DNA from: Mycobacterium sp. Aquia_216
GTDB taxonomy: Bacteria > Actinomycetota > Actinomycetes > Mycobacteriales > Mycobacteriaceae
Assembly (NCBI RefSeq): GCF_026723865.1
Contig: NZ_CP113529.1
Span: 186,001 to 250,000, forward strand
Direction: 5' to 3'
Length of the DNA: 64,000 bases
Shown here: in pieces, positions 16,299-24,756 of the stretch
How the letters are laid out: the number at the start of each line of letters is the position of its first letter
Position numbering within the stretch: position 1 is the stretch's first letter
Notes under the pieces: generated by a model
Databases searched by the model: none
What the model was told of the DNA's origin: nothing
The model's input: the letters and a program-made list of their open reading frames with translations, nothing else
Made by a program: the position numbers and the translations under genes

Positions 16299-16807
16299 GG
16301 CGGCTGGCCGTCGTCGCCTGGGCGGCCCTGCTGTTCGCCGGCATGCCGTTGACCGCAATACTGACCGCCCAGGTCGCGTCGGCACATGCCACCCGCGTAT
16401 CCGCCGACCCGCCCGACGATGCGATTCTCGCGACCGGGCCGCACCGAGTCAGTGCGACCTTCAATGAGCAATTGCAGACCACCTTCGCGGCCATGACCGT
16501 CGTCGGCCCGGACGGCAACGTCTGGTCCACCGGGGACACCACCGTGCAGGGCGCGGTCGTCGGCATCGGGCTGCGCCCACTGGGACCGGCCGGCACCTAC
16601 ACGGTGAACTACCGGGTGACGTCTGCCGATGGCCATGTGGTCTCCGGGTCGTGGTCCTTTCGGCTGACGGTGGCCGGTACCGGCACACCGGGCCCCGCCG
16701 CCGCTACCAGCGGCTCCGGCGACGGCATTCCCGTCTGGCCGTTCGTCGCGGTCGCGGTGACCATCGTCGGCGCGGGCCTGTTGTGGACCCTGCGCCGCAA
16801 GCCCTGA
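16295..16807 (+). CDS. CopC-domain copper-resistance protein, membrane-anchored
   Basis: 170 residues. The signal peptide ends at about residue 29, before HATRVSADPPDDAIL, the CopC N-terminus whose first His binds copper. SADGHVVSGSWSF holds the second His block. A C-terminal membrane helix (VWPFVAVAVTIVGAGLLWTL) is followed by RRKP. CopC domains carry periplasmic copper. No CopD domain is fused. It is coupled to the YcnI gene; M. tuberculosis keeps only a short Rv3851 in this interval. Confidence 0.9.
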   Translation: MRRLAVVAWAALLFAGMPLTAILTAQVASAHATRVSADPPDDAILATGPHRVSATFNEQLQTTFAAMTVVGPDGNVWSTGDTTVQGAVVGIGLRPLGPAGTYTVNYRVTSADGHVVSGSWSFRLTVAGTGTPGPAAATSGSGDGIPVWPFVAVAVTIVGAGLLWTLRRKP

Positions 16808-16912
16808 CTGGCCTGGCCGGCACGGCGAAATAGCCCGTGCTGGCATGATGGGGGCCGAGTAACTTTTGTGGCGCTAGAAATGGCCGAGAGCAAGCTGCGA
16901 AGGAGCGGCCGC

Positions 16913-17359
16913 ATGGCAGACCCCCAAGATCAACCCAACAGCGAATCCAACGGCGCAGCTCCTCCGCCGGAGCAGGCGCCCCCCGCCAAGGCCGCGAAGA
17001 AGGCACCCGCCAAGAAGGCACCGGCGAAAAAGGCTCCCGCCAAAAAGGCCGTCGCGAAGAAGGCTCCCGCGAAAAAAGCAGCCGCGAAGAAAGTGCCCGC
17101 CGAAAACCCCGCGCCCACGCCCCCGAAACCGCCGGAGGCACAGCACGATCCACAGCCACGGATCGAGTCCGACGGTGAAGTCGCCGCGGCCGCCAAGGAT
17201 GCCGCGGCGCAAGCGAAGTCAGCGGTAGAAGGCGCCAACAACCCGGTCGCCGCCGACATTGCGCGGTCGGTGCCGGCCCAGTCGGCGTTGCCGCTGGCAG
17301 TGGCCGTCGCGCTGAGTCTGCTGGCGATCCTGCTGATCCGGCAGCTGCGGCGGCGCTGA
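16913..17359 (+). CDS. hns: H-NS-like membrane-anchored nucleoid protein (Rv3852-like)
   Basis: 148 residues from ATG at 16913. Residues 26–62 are a run of [10 protein letters not shown] repeats, a histone H1-like basic tail that binds DNA. After an acidic/Ala linker, the C-terminus has one membrane helix ([18 protein letters not shown]) and RQLRRRR-type basic end. M. tuberculosis Rv3852 has the same plan. The gene overlaps the rraA start by one base. The upstream in-frame ATG at 16868 is less likely. Confidence 0.85.
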   Translation: MADPQDQPNSESNGAAPPPEQAPPAKAAKKAPAKKAPAKKAPAKKAVAKKAPAKKAAAKKVPAENPAPTPPKPPEAQHDPQPRIESDGEVAAAAKDAAAQAKSAVEGANNPVAADIARSVPAQSALPLAVAVALSLLAILLIRQLRRR

Positions 17360-17838
17360 TGACCGTGTCATTCGAAGCAACCGCCGATCTCGTTGACAAC
17401 ATCGGACCTGACGTACGCAGCTGTGATCTTCAGTTCCGCCAGTTCGGCGGCCGCGCCGAATTCGCCGGACCGATCAGCACCGTGCGCTGTTTTCAGGACA
17501 ATGCACTGCTCAAATCCGTACTTTCCCAAACGAATGTGGGCGGGGTGCTGGTGATCGACGGCGACGGTTCATTGCACACCGCGCTGGTCGGGGACCTCAT
17601 CGCCGAACTCGCCCGATCCAACGGCTGGGCCGGGTTGATCATCAATGGCGCGGTGCGTGACGCCGCCGCATTGCGTGGCATCGACATCGGCATCAAAGCG
17701 CTGGGCACCAATCCCCGCAAGAGCACCAAAACCGGTGACGGCGAACGCGACGTCGAGGTCAGCCTCGGCGGAGTGACGTTCGTACCCGGAGAGATCGCTT
17801 ACAGCGACGACGACGGCGTGGTTGTCGTCGCGCGCTAA
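17359..17838 (+). CDS. rraA: RraA-family protein (regulator of RNase E activity / aldolase fold)
   Basis: 159 residues covering a whole RraA fold, formerly annotated men[25 protein letters not shown] contains the G-x-R-D block, and [22 protein letters not shown] the typical C-terminal block. In other bacteria RraA trims RNase E activity or acts as a 4-hydroxy-4-methyl-2-oxoglutarate aldolase; which applies here is unknown. It is coupled to hns and its stop overlaps the convergent ethA stop. Confidence 0.92.
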   Translation: MTVSFEATADLVDNIGPDVRSCDLQFRQFGGRAEFAGPISTVRCFQDNALLKSVLSQTNVGGVLVIDGDGSLHTALVGDLIAELARSNGWAGLIINGAVRDAAALRGIDIGIKALGTNPRKSTKTGDGERDVEVSLGGVTFVPGEIAYSDDDGVVVVAR

Positions 17839-19304
17839 ACTGCCACGGGTGCACGCTTTTTGGAGAACTGCAGGCCCTCGTCGTCGATCTTGCCGCGCCT
17901 GATCGTTCGCATGTCGAACAAGTAGTTCTGCCTGAGCCGCCACGGTGCGCGCGAGCCGGATTTGGGAAGTAGGTGCGCCGAACGCTGGAAGTAGCCGGGA
18001 TTGAAATCCATGAACGGCAGTTCGTCGACATCATTGCCCGGGCGCACCGGCTCGACAGTCTCAAAACCGTTGGCGTCCATATGGTTCAGCAGTCGACAGC
18101 CGAATTCGGAAACCAGGTCCGCTTTCAGCGTCCACGATGCGTTCGTGTATCCAAAGGTGATGATGAAGTTCGGCACCCCGGAGAACATGCACCCCTTGTA
18201 GGTCATCAGCGACGTCAGGTCGAATGCCTCACCGTTTCTGGTGGGCCGCACCCCGCCGAGCAGTTGCATATTCAATCCCGTTGCAGTGACGATGATGTCG
18301 GCCTGCAACTCTTCGCCCGAGGTGAGCTTGATTCCCGTCTTGGTGAACCGGTCGATGGTGTCGGTGACGACGTCCGCCTTGCCGTGCCGGATGGTCCGGA
18401 AAAAATCGGCGTCGGGGGCCAGGCAGAGTCTTTGGTCCCACACGTTGTACTTCGGTCCGAAGTGCTTTTCGACGTCGTAACCCTTGGGCAGGCGCCGCTG
18501 GGCCATCGTCATCAGCAAGTTGCGCATGTAGGCCGGGCGTTTCCGCGCGAGCTGGTACTGAAAGGTGCTGAACGCAATGGCTTTCCAGCGGTTCGCCAGG
18601 TGCGCCAGGCGGGGCGGCAGCAGCCGGTTGGCATGCTCGGCGAAGGGATCGACCGACGGCAGCGAGCCGATGTAGGTTGGCGACCGCTGCAGCATGGTCA
18701 CGTGGCCGGAACCGGAGTTCACCAGGGCCGGAATCAGCGTGATCGCGGTAGCGCCGGAGCCTACGACGATGATCTTCTTGTCCGTGTGGTCGAGGTCCGC
18801 CGGCCAATGCTGCGGATGAACGATCGTGCCCTCGAAGTCCTCGGCGCCGGGGAACGTCGGCGAATATCCCTCGTCGTAGTTGTAGTAGCCGGTGCACGCG
18901 AACAAGAAGGAGCACGTGATGTCCCGCTGTTGGCCGTCGTTCTCGACGGTCAGGGTCCAGCGGTTGTCGGCATCCGACCAATCGCCGGACACGACGCGGT
19001 GGCGGTAACGGATGTGCCGATCGATGCCGTTCTCGTCGACGGTTTCGTTGATGTAGGCCTTGATGTCGGCGCCCTCGGCGATGGATTTCGCCGAACGCCA
19101 GGGCTTGAACCGGAAGCCGAGGGTGAACATGTCCGAGTCGGACCGAATGCCGGGGTATTTGAACAAGTCCCAGGTGCCGCCCAGATCGTCGCGACGTTCC
19201 AGGATCGCGTAGCTCTTGGTCGGGCATCGGTTTTGCAGGTGCCAGGCCGCGCTCACGCCGGAGATGCCGGCGCCCACGATGACGACGTCAAGGTGCTCAG
19301 TCAT
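17835..19304 (-). CDS. ethA: Baeyer-Villiger monooxygenase EthA
   Basis: 489 residues, the same length as M. tuberculosis EthA, the FAD enzyme that activates ethionamide. GAGISG (about 11–16) binds [15 protein letters not shown] is the Baeyer-Villiger fingerprint FxGxxxHxxxW[P]; GSGATA (about 184) binds NADPH. It inserts oxygen into ketones and oxidises thioamides. It is divergent from ethR across a short operator region with three repeats, so EthR repression is expected. Confidence 0.95.
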   Translation of the reverse strand: MTEHLDVVIVGAGISGVSAAWHLQNRCPTKSYAILERRDDLGGTWDLFKYPGIRSDSDMFTLGFRFKPWRSAKSIAEGADIKAYINETVDENGIDRHIRYRHRVVSGDWSDADNRWTLTVENDGQQRDITCSFLFACTGYYNYDEGYSPTFPGAEDFEGTIVHPQHWPADLDHTDKKIIVVGSGATAITLIPALVNSGSGHVTMLQRSPTYIGSLPSVDPFAEHANRLLPPRLAHLANRWKAIAFSTFQYQLARKRPAYMRNLLMTMAQRRLPKGYDVEKHFGPKYNVWDQRLCLAPDADFFRTIRHGKADVVTDTIDRFTKTGIKLTSGEELQADIIVTATGLNMQLLGGVRPTRNGEAFDLTSLMTYKGCMFSGVPNFIITFGYTNASWTLKADLVSEFGCRLLNHMDANGFETVEPVRPGNDVDELPFMDFNPGYFQRSAHLLPKSGSRAPWRLRQNYLFDMRTIRRGKIDDEGLQFSKKRAPVAV

Positions 19305-19316
19305 GCGGCCACGCTA

Positions 19317-19371
19317 TCAACGTGGTGTCGAGCTAGTCAACATACTGTCGAAATTCTCAACCGTGTGTAAA
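19317..19371. promoter_or_regulatory. EthR operator: three 15-base repeats at exact 20-base spacing
   Basis: TCAACGTGGTGTCGA (19317–19331), TCAACATACTGTCGA (19337–19351) and TCAACCGTGTGTAAA (19357–19371) repeat with a 20-base period between the ethA and ethR starts. A ~55-base repeated operator for multimeric EthR is known in this position in M. tuberculosis. Confidence 0.85.
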
Positions 19372-19380
19372 GTAACGAGC

Positions 19381-20022
19381 GTGACAGCCGTCGGCCCGAC
19401 TCGTGCCTTGCGCGGTCGCCGCGCCATCCGCCCTTCGGGCGACGACCGCGAGCAGGCGATCCTCGCCACCGCCGAGCGGCTGCTCGAGGAGCGTTCACTG
19501 GCCGACATTTCGGTCGATGACCTGGCCAAAGGCGCCGGCATCTCGCGTCCGACGTTCTACTTCTATTTCAAGTCAAAAGAGGCGGTTCTGCTGTCTCTGC
19601 TCGAGCCGGTGATCACGCGTGCCGATTCCGAATTCGACGGCGCGGTGCAGCGGCTGCCGACGGACCCGCGTCGGGTCTGGCGCAACGGCATCAAGGCGTT
19701 TTTCACCGCATTCAGCACGCACCGTGCGGTGGCCCGGACCGCAACCGAGGCGCTCACCACCAACTCGGAACTGCGGACGGTGTGGTCCGGATTCATGCAG
19801 AAATGGATCGACCAGACGGCGGCCATGATCGTCGCCGAGCGGGACCGCGGCGCCGCACCGGACACCATCCCGGCCGCAGACCTGGCGACCTCGCTCAACC
19901 AGATGAACGAGCGCACGATGATGGCGGCGTTGTCCGCCGAGACGCCGGCGGTCGAGGCGGAGCGAGTCGTCGACACCCTCACCCACATCTGGCTCAGCAG
20001 CATTTACGGCGAATCGGGCTAG
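19381..20022 (+). CDS. ethR: TetR-family repressor EthR
   Basis: 213 residues from a GTG at 19381. The N-terminal helix-turn-helix is nearly that of known EthR (ADISVDDLAKGAGISRPTFY, then FYFKSKEAVLLSLLEP). The C-terminal ligand domain keeps NQMNERTMMAALSAETP and HIWLSSIYGESG. It represses ethA from the repeat operator. The central part differs from the M. tuberculosis protein as recalled, so its ligand preference may differ. A longer upstream frame would overlap ethA and is not used. Confidence 0.94.
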   Translation: MTAVGPTRALRGRRAIRPSGDDREQAILATAERLLEERSLADISVDDLAKGAGISRPTFYFYFKSKEAVLLSLLEPVITRADSEFDGAVQRLPTDPRRVWRNGIKAFFTAFSTHRAVARTATEALTTNSELRTVWSGFMQKWIDQTAAMIVAERDRGAAPDTIPAADLATSLNQMNERTMMAALSAETPAVEAERVVDTLTHIWLSSIYGESG

Positions 20023-20045
20023 TTGTCACACCCCAGTGCGAACAT

Positions 20046-21245
20046 GTGTTCGTGCGGTGCGATGCGTCCATCCTGCACGCGGACCTGGACTCGTTTTACG
20101 CGTCAGTAGAGCAGCGCGACGACCCGATTCTGCGCGGTCGCCCCGTGATCGTGGGCGGCGGGGTGGTGCTGGCCGCCAGCTACGAGGCCAAGGCCTACGG
20201 CGTTCGTACCGCGATGGGCGGCAGGCAGGCGCGCCGACTCTGCCCGGACGCCGTCGTGGTGCCGCCGCGCATGTCCGCCTATTCGCGCGCCAGCGACGCG
20301 GTGTTCGAGGTGTTCCACAACGCCACGCCGCTCGTTGAGCCGCTGTCGGTGGACGAGGCTTTTCTCGACGTCGGGGGCCTGCGCCGAGTCTCCGGCACGC
20401 CGGTCCAGATTGCCGAGCAACTGCGACTGGACGTACGGCACCACGTCGGGCTACCCATCACCGTCGGCATCGCCCGCACGAAATTCCTGGCCAAGGTGGC
20501 CAGCCAGGAAGCCAAGCCCAACGGACTGCTGCTGGTGCCCCCCGATCGGGAGCTGGCGTTCCTGCGCCCGCTGCCGGTGCGCCGGCTGTGGGGCGTGGGT
20601 GCGGTGACCGCCGAGAAGCTGCACGCACACGGCATCACGACGGTGGCCGATGTCGCCGAGCTCAGCGAGTCGACGCTGGCGTCGGTGCTGGGGGTCGCGA
20701 TGGGCCGCCAACTGTATGCACTGTCACGCAATATCGACCGCCGTCGGGTCGACACCGGTGTGCGTCGCCGATCCGTGGGTGCCCAACGGGCGCTGGGCCG
20801 CGCCGGAAATCGCATGTCGTATGACGAGATCGACGCGGTCGTCGTCAATCTGATCGACCGCATCACGGCCCGGATGCGGGCCGCCGGGCGCACCGGGCGC
20901 ACCGTGGTGCTGCGGCTGCGGTTCGGCGATTTCACCCGGGCGACCCGCTCGCACACCTTGCCGTGGGCAACGTCGTCGACGCATCCGATTCTGACCACCG
21001 CCCGACAGCTGGTCGCGTCGGCCGCACCCACGATCGCCCAACGCGGGTTGACGCTCGTCGGTTTTGCGGTGTCGGGCATCGATCGCAGCGGTGCGCAGCA
21101 GCTGATGCTGCCGTTTCAGACCGAAACGCTTGCGGTAGACGCCGCGGTCGACCAGATCCGTGCACGCTTCGGAAAATCCGCCCTCACCCGCGGGGTGTTA
21201 ATCGGGCGCGATTCGGGTATAGATATGCCGCACCTTCCCGACTGA
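20046..21245 (+). CDS. Y-family DNA polymerase IV (DinB3-type)
   Basis: 399 residues from the GTG at 20046. Catalytic motifs are clear: ILHADLDSFYASVEQ near the N-terminus (metal-binding Asp and the steric-gate region) and EPLSVDEAFLDVGG (catalytic Asp-Glu). The helix-hairpin-helix (GVGAVTAEKLHAHGITTVADV) and little-finger domain follow. QLMLPF near the C-terminus fits the beta-clamp-binding motif, so it can join the replisome for lesion bypass. In M. smegmatis the third dinB paralog also follows ethR; M. tuberculosis lacks it here. No LexA box was found. Confidence 0.9.
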   Translation: MFVRCDASILHADLDSFYASVEQRDDPILRGRPVIVGGGVVLAASYEAKAYGVRTAMGGRQARRLCPDAVVVPPRMSAYSRASDAVFEVFHNATPLVEPLSVDEAFLDVGGLRRVSGTPVQIAEQLRLDVRHHVGLPITVGIARTKFLAKVASQEAKPNGLLLVPPDRELAFLRPLPVRRLWGVGAVTAEKLHAHGITTVADVAELSESTLASVLGVAMGRQLYALSRNIDRRRVDTGVRRRSVGAQRALGRAGNRMSYDEIDAVVVNLIDRITARMRAAGRTGRTVVLRLRFGDFTRATRSHTLPWATSSTHPILTTARQLVASAAPTIAQRGLTLVGFAVSGIDRSGAQQLMLPFQTETLAVDAAVDQIRARFGKSALTRGVLIGRDSGIDMPHLPD

Positions 21246-21395
21246 CCCGTCTCCGGCTGTTCACCCAATTCCCTTCTCGCACATAATGTTTCGATCGTAT
21301 GAGCTTGATTTGAGATCGCCTTCGACCCCAGCGAGCGCAGGGGGCCGCTTGTAAGCTGGCGAAAGCCCGACCCGGAAAGTGAGTAACAGAACACG

Positions 21396-22154
21396 ATGCC
21401 GCCGCCTGACAAAGCCCGCGAAAGCGGCGTGCCTCGCGAAGGCGTCCTGCTCGTCTACAGCGCGATCCTCGCGTTGTCGGCAGGCTTCGTCAACGCGGTG
21501 GCTCTGCTCATCTTGGCGTTGCCGGTCGGCAACCTCACGGCGATCACGACCCAGCTGGGCATGAACACTGCCAATCCGTGGCTTTATGAGGGCCATGTGC
21601 TCGCCGCGATCTTGTTCGGCTTCCTGGCGGGCGCGACCATGGCCGGGGCGGTTCTCGCACCCACCGAGGCCCTGGCGGGTCCACGTCATGCCGTCGTGCT
21701 GTTTACCGAGGCGGCGCTGCTCGTGCTGGCCGCCGCCGGCGTGGAAGAAACCTTCGTCAAGGCGCAGATCGATGCGCTCGGCGTCGAGCTGACCGCGGTC
21801 CAGGCGATGTTCGCCGCGACGGCCCTCGGTCTGCAGAATGCGATGACCTCGAGCTTTCGCGGAATGTCGATCCGCACCACTCACTTCACCGGGACCGTCA
21901 CCGACCTTGGCCTGATCCTCGGCCGCAGCCGGCAGCACGGGATCGAAAAATGGAAGGCCGCGATTCTCGTGACGACGCTCCTGCTGTTTCTCGGCGGCGG
22001 CGTAGCCGGGATCGTGTTCGGCGCTCGCTTCGGTGGATACGCGCTACTCATTCCCGCCGCCACCTGCGCGGCCGTGGCCGGCGCCAACGTGCTGCACAGC
22101 CGTTCACGCAGCGACGAACCGGTTCCCGAGGCAGCGGAAACGGTGCACGTCTGA
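21396..22154 (+). CDS. YoaK/DUF1275 family integral membrane protein
   Basis: 252 residues with six or so membrane helices. Family blocks are visible: SAGFVNAVALLILALPVGNLT, a middle FAATALGLQNAMTS and IRTTHFTGTVTDLGLILG. DUF1275 proteins are of unknown function, possibly transporters. The N-terminal ~15 residues are charged and cytoplasmic. The C-terminus ends in an acidic tail. It stands between dinB3 and the PHP gene and is absent from the M. tuberculosis order. Confidence 0.85.
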   Translation: MPPPDKARESGVPREGVLLVYSAILALSAGFVNAVALLILALPVGNLTAITTQLGMNTANPWLYEGHVLAAILFGFLAGATMAGAVLAPTEALAGPRHAVVLFTEAALLVLAAAGVEETFVKAQIDALGVELTAVQAMFAATALGLQNAMTSSFRGMSIRTTHFTGTVTDLGLILGRSRQHGIEKWKAAILVTTLLLFLGGGVAGIVFGARFGGYALLIPAATCAAVAGANVLHSRSRSDEPVPEAAETVHV

Positions 22155-22158
22155 GCCG

Positions 22159-23166
22159 TCAATTTGATCCGGTCCACGCCAGTAGCTTGTCGGCCGGCCA
22201 GGTGTTGACGATCCGGTCGACCGGAACCCCTGCCTCCAGTGCGCGCTGAGCACCATAGCCCAGGAAGTCCAACTGGCCGGGGGCATGCGCGTCGGTGTCG
22301 ATGCTGAACACGCAGCCGATGTCGAGCGCCAGGTTGAGCAGCCGGGTCGGCGGGTCGCGGCGTTCGGGACGAGAGTTGATCTCCACGGCGGTGCCGTGAT
22401 CCCGGCAGGCGGTGAAGACAGTCTCGGCATCGAATTTCGATTCCGGCCGGATGCCACGGTTGCCCGCGACGAGCCGCCCCGTGCAATGGCCCAGCACGTC
22501 CGCATGGCCGTTCGAGACGGCCCGAACCATCCGGCGGGTCATCGCGGCCGAATCCATCGACAATTTCGAGTGCACGCTGGCCACGACGACGTCGAGGCGT
22601 TCCAACAGTTCGGGCTCCTGATCCAGGCTGCCGTCCTCGAGGATGTCGACCTCGATCCCGCTGAGAATGCGCATCGGCGCGAACGTGTCCCGCAACCCGT
22701 CGAGCACGTCGAGCTGTTTGCGCAACCGCTCCGGTGACAGGCCGTTGGCGATCGTCAAGCGCGGTGAGTGATCGGTCAACGCACAGTACTCATGCCCCAG
22801 CGCTGCCGCGGTGGCCATCATCTCGTCGATCGGCGCCGAGCCGTCCGACCAGTTCGAATGCAGATGCAGATCTCCGCGCAACGCGGCACGCACCTCCGCG
22901 CCACCGAGATCTGTTGCAGCAGCACGTAATTCAACGAGCGTGTCGGGCTCACGGCCGGCCCAGGCCTGCGCGATCACTTTCGCGGTCTTGGGCCCGATGC
23001 CCGGCAACGTCTGCCAGCTGTTGGCCTGCCCGTGACGCTCGCGTGCGGCGGCGTCGAGACCCTCGACGATGTCGGCGGCGTTGCGATACGCCATGACGCG
23101 TTTGGGGTCCTGGCGACTCCGGTCCTTGTAGTAGGCAATCTCCCGAAGGGCGGCTACCGGGTCCAT
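22159..23166 (-). CDS. PHP-domain phosphoesterase, PolX-like C-terminal half (Rv3856c-like)
   Basis: 335 residues from the ATG at 23166, equal to the Rv3856c length. Residues 1–90 carry helix-hairpin-helix segments (WQTLPGIGPKTAKVIAQAW). From about 100 a PHP domain begins with RGDLHLHSNWSDGSAPIDEM and continues with EYCALTDHSP, SGIEVDI and VVASVHSKL, the His/Asp/Glu metal ligands. No polymerase domain is present. Such proteins are predicted DNA-repair nucleases or phosphatases; the substrate is unknown. Confidence 0.88.
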   Translation of the reverse strand: MDPVAALREIAYYKDRSRQDPKRVMAYRNAADIVEGLDAAARERHGQANSWQTLPGIGPKTAKVIAQAWAGREPDTLVELRAAATDLGGAEVRAALRGDLHLHSNWSDGSAPIDEMMATAAALGHEYCALTDHSPRLTIANGLSPERLRKQLDVLDGLRDTFAPMRILSGIEVDILEDGSLDQEPELLERLDVVVASVHSKLSMDSAAMTRRMVRAVSNGHADVLGHCTGRLVAGNRGIRPESKFDAETVFTACRDHGTAVEINSRPERRDPPTRLLNLALDIGCVFSIDTDAHAPGQLDFLGYGAQRALEAGVPVDRIVNTWPADKLLAWTGSN

Positions 23167-23241
23167 GGCTCCAGTGTGCCCGCGCGGTGACTGCAAGCGC
23201 GGCGGAGCCGGGCGCCGCAGGTGAACGCCAAACGTCCACGC

Positions 23242-23595
23242 TCAGCACAGCTGCCCGGCGATGAACCCGGCGAAAATCACCCCGAAGCCGCCGATCTCGC
23301 CGACGATCAGCATGGCCATCAGCATGCCGGTTCCTCGCGCCGGTTTCTCGAATTGGTTGACGGTGTCTCGGCGCGCACCGTGGTCGACGAACGCGGCGAT
23401 CAGCAGCGTCGCGAACGAGTAGAGCAACGCCGCGCGGTGCGAGATATCGACGTAGGGATGCGCCCGGTGATCGTCGGACGTCATGATCTGGCGGTACTTC
23501 CAGACTCCGAGCACCAGTGCGAGCAAGAAGATGAGGCCGGCAGCCAGCAGGGTGATCTTCGTGTCTAGGCCGAGTGGCCCAATAGCGCGAGTCAT
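23242..23595 (-). CDS. Small integral membrane protein (Rv3857c-like)
   Basis: 117 residues from ATG at 23595 (a GTG three codons earlier is possible). Three membrane segments are visible: ITLLAAGLIFLLALVLGVW, AALLYSFATLLIAAFV and MLMAMLIVGEIGGFGVIFAGF. No family is recognised. It occupies the Rv3857c position but is longer than the ~65-residue M. tuberculosis annotation, which may be a truncated form. Confidence 0.7.
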   Translation of the reverse strand: MTRAIGPLGLDTKITLLAAGLIFLLALVLGVWKYRQIMTSDDHRAHPYVDISHRAALLYSFATLLIAAFVDHGARRDTVNQFEKPARGTGMLMAMLIVGEIGGFGVIFAGFIAGQLC

Positions 23596-23646
23596 CGTCC
23601 GCACGAGTTTAGTTGCGCTTCATCAATGTGGACTAGCGTCGATGGC

Positions 23647-24498
23647 ATGCGATTCGCGTTCAAAACCTCACCGCAAAACACCACCTGGGCAGCCATGCTG
23701 GCCGTCTGGCAGGCCGCCGACGACATCGACGTCTTCGAGTCCGGGTGGACATTCGACCACTTCTACCCGATCTTTTCCGACAGCACCGGCCCGTGTCTGG
23801 AAGGTTGGACGACGCTGACCGCGCTCGCCCAGGCCACCAACCGGCTGCGGCTGGGCACCCTGGTCACGGGCATCCATTACCGCCACCCTGCGGTTCTGGC
23901 CAACATGGCCGCCGCTCTCGACGTCATCTCCGACGGGCGACTCGAACTCGGGATCGGCGCCGGCTGGAACGAGGAGGAGTCGGGTGCCTACGGCATCGAA
24001 CTGGGCAGCATCCGGGAACGGTTCGACCGGTTCGAGGAAGCCTGTCAGGTGCTGATCAGCTTGCTCAGCGAGGAGACCACCAGCTTCGACGGCAAGTACT
24101 ACCAGCTCAAGGACGCGCGCAACGAACCCAAGGGGCCGCAGCGCCCGCACCCGCCCATCTGCATCGGCGGCAGCGGGGAGAAGCGCACGCTGCCGCTCAC
24201 CGCGCGCTACGCCCAGCACTGGAATTTCGCCGGCGGGACGCCCGAGGAGTTCGCCCGCAAGCGCGACGTGCTCGCGGCACGCTGCGCTGACATCGGGCGC
24301 GACCCCAAGGAGATCACCATGTCGGCCCATGTCCGCCTCGGCGAAGACCTCGACTACGGGCAGGTCATCGAGACCGCAGCCGGGCTGGGGGCCGAGGGGC
24401 TCGACTTGGGAATCGTCTACCTGCCCCCGCCGCACGACCCGGCCGTCCTGGAGCCGCTGGCTGAGGCAATCCGGGATTCGGGGTTGTGGAGCGGCTAG
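23647..24498 (+). CDS. LLM-class F420-dependent oxidoreductase
   Basis: 283 residues from ATG at 23647. It has the luciferase-like TIM-barrel pattern: FDHFYPIF near residue 38, TNRLRLGTLVTGIHYRHPAVLANMAAALDVIS, GRLELGIGAGWNEEE and PPICIGGSGEKRTLPLTARY. This is the F420 subgroup common in mycobacteria; the substrate is unknown. It is transcribed towards the PPE cluster and is the first gene that departs from the M. tuberculosis order. Confidence 0.88.
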   Translation: MRFAFKTSPQNTTWAAMLAVWQAADDIDVFESGWTFDHFYPIFSDSTGPCLEGWTTLTALAQATNRLRLGTLVTGIHYRHPAVLANMAAALDVISDGRLELGIGAGWNEEESGAYGIELGSIRERFDRFEEACQVLISLLSEETTSFDGKYYQLKDARNEPKGPQRPHPPICIGGSGEKRTLPLTARYAQHWNFAGGTPEEFARKRDVLAARCADIGRDPKEITMSAHVRLGEDLDYGQVIETAAGLGAEGLDLGIVYLPPPHDPAVLEPLAEAIRDSGLWSG

Positions 24499-24756
24499 GT
24501 CGGGCCGCTAGTCGGCAGTGAATTCCCGGATTTTCGGAAGGGCCCCATTCTGCTACTGCGGCTCGTCCCGCGCATGGCCTCGGATAAGCCGCTTTCGGCC
24601 ATCCGCCTAGGGCCCCACCGCAAGAACCGGTGCCGTGGCCAGACACGAGCCCGAACCGAAAACTTGGAGCTATGCCGGCCGTCTCACCTCGCGAAGGTGC
24701 TGGCCACTGCGACGACAACACCTTCGATTGTGCGAACGAAACTCCGCAAGATTTCC

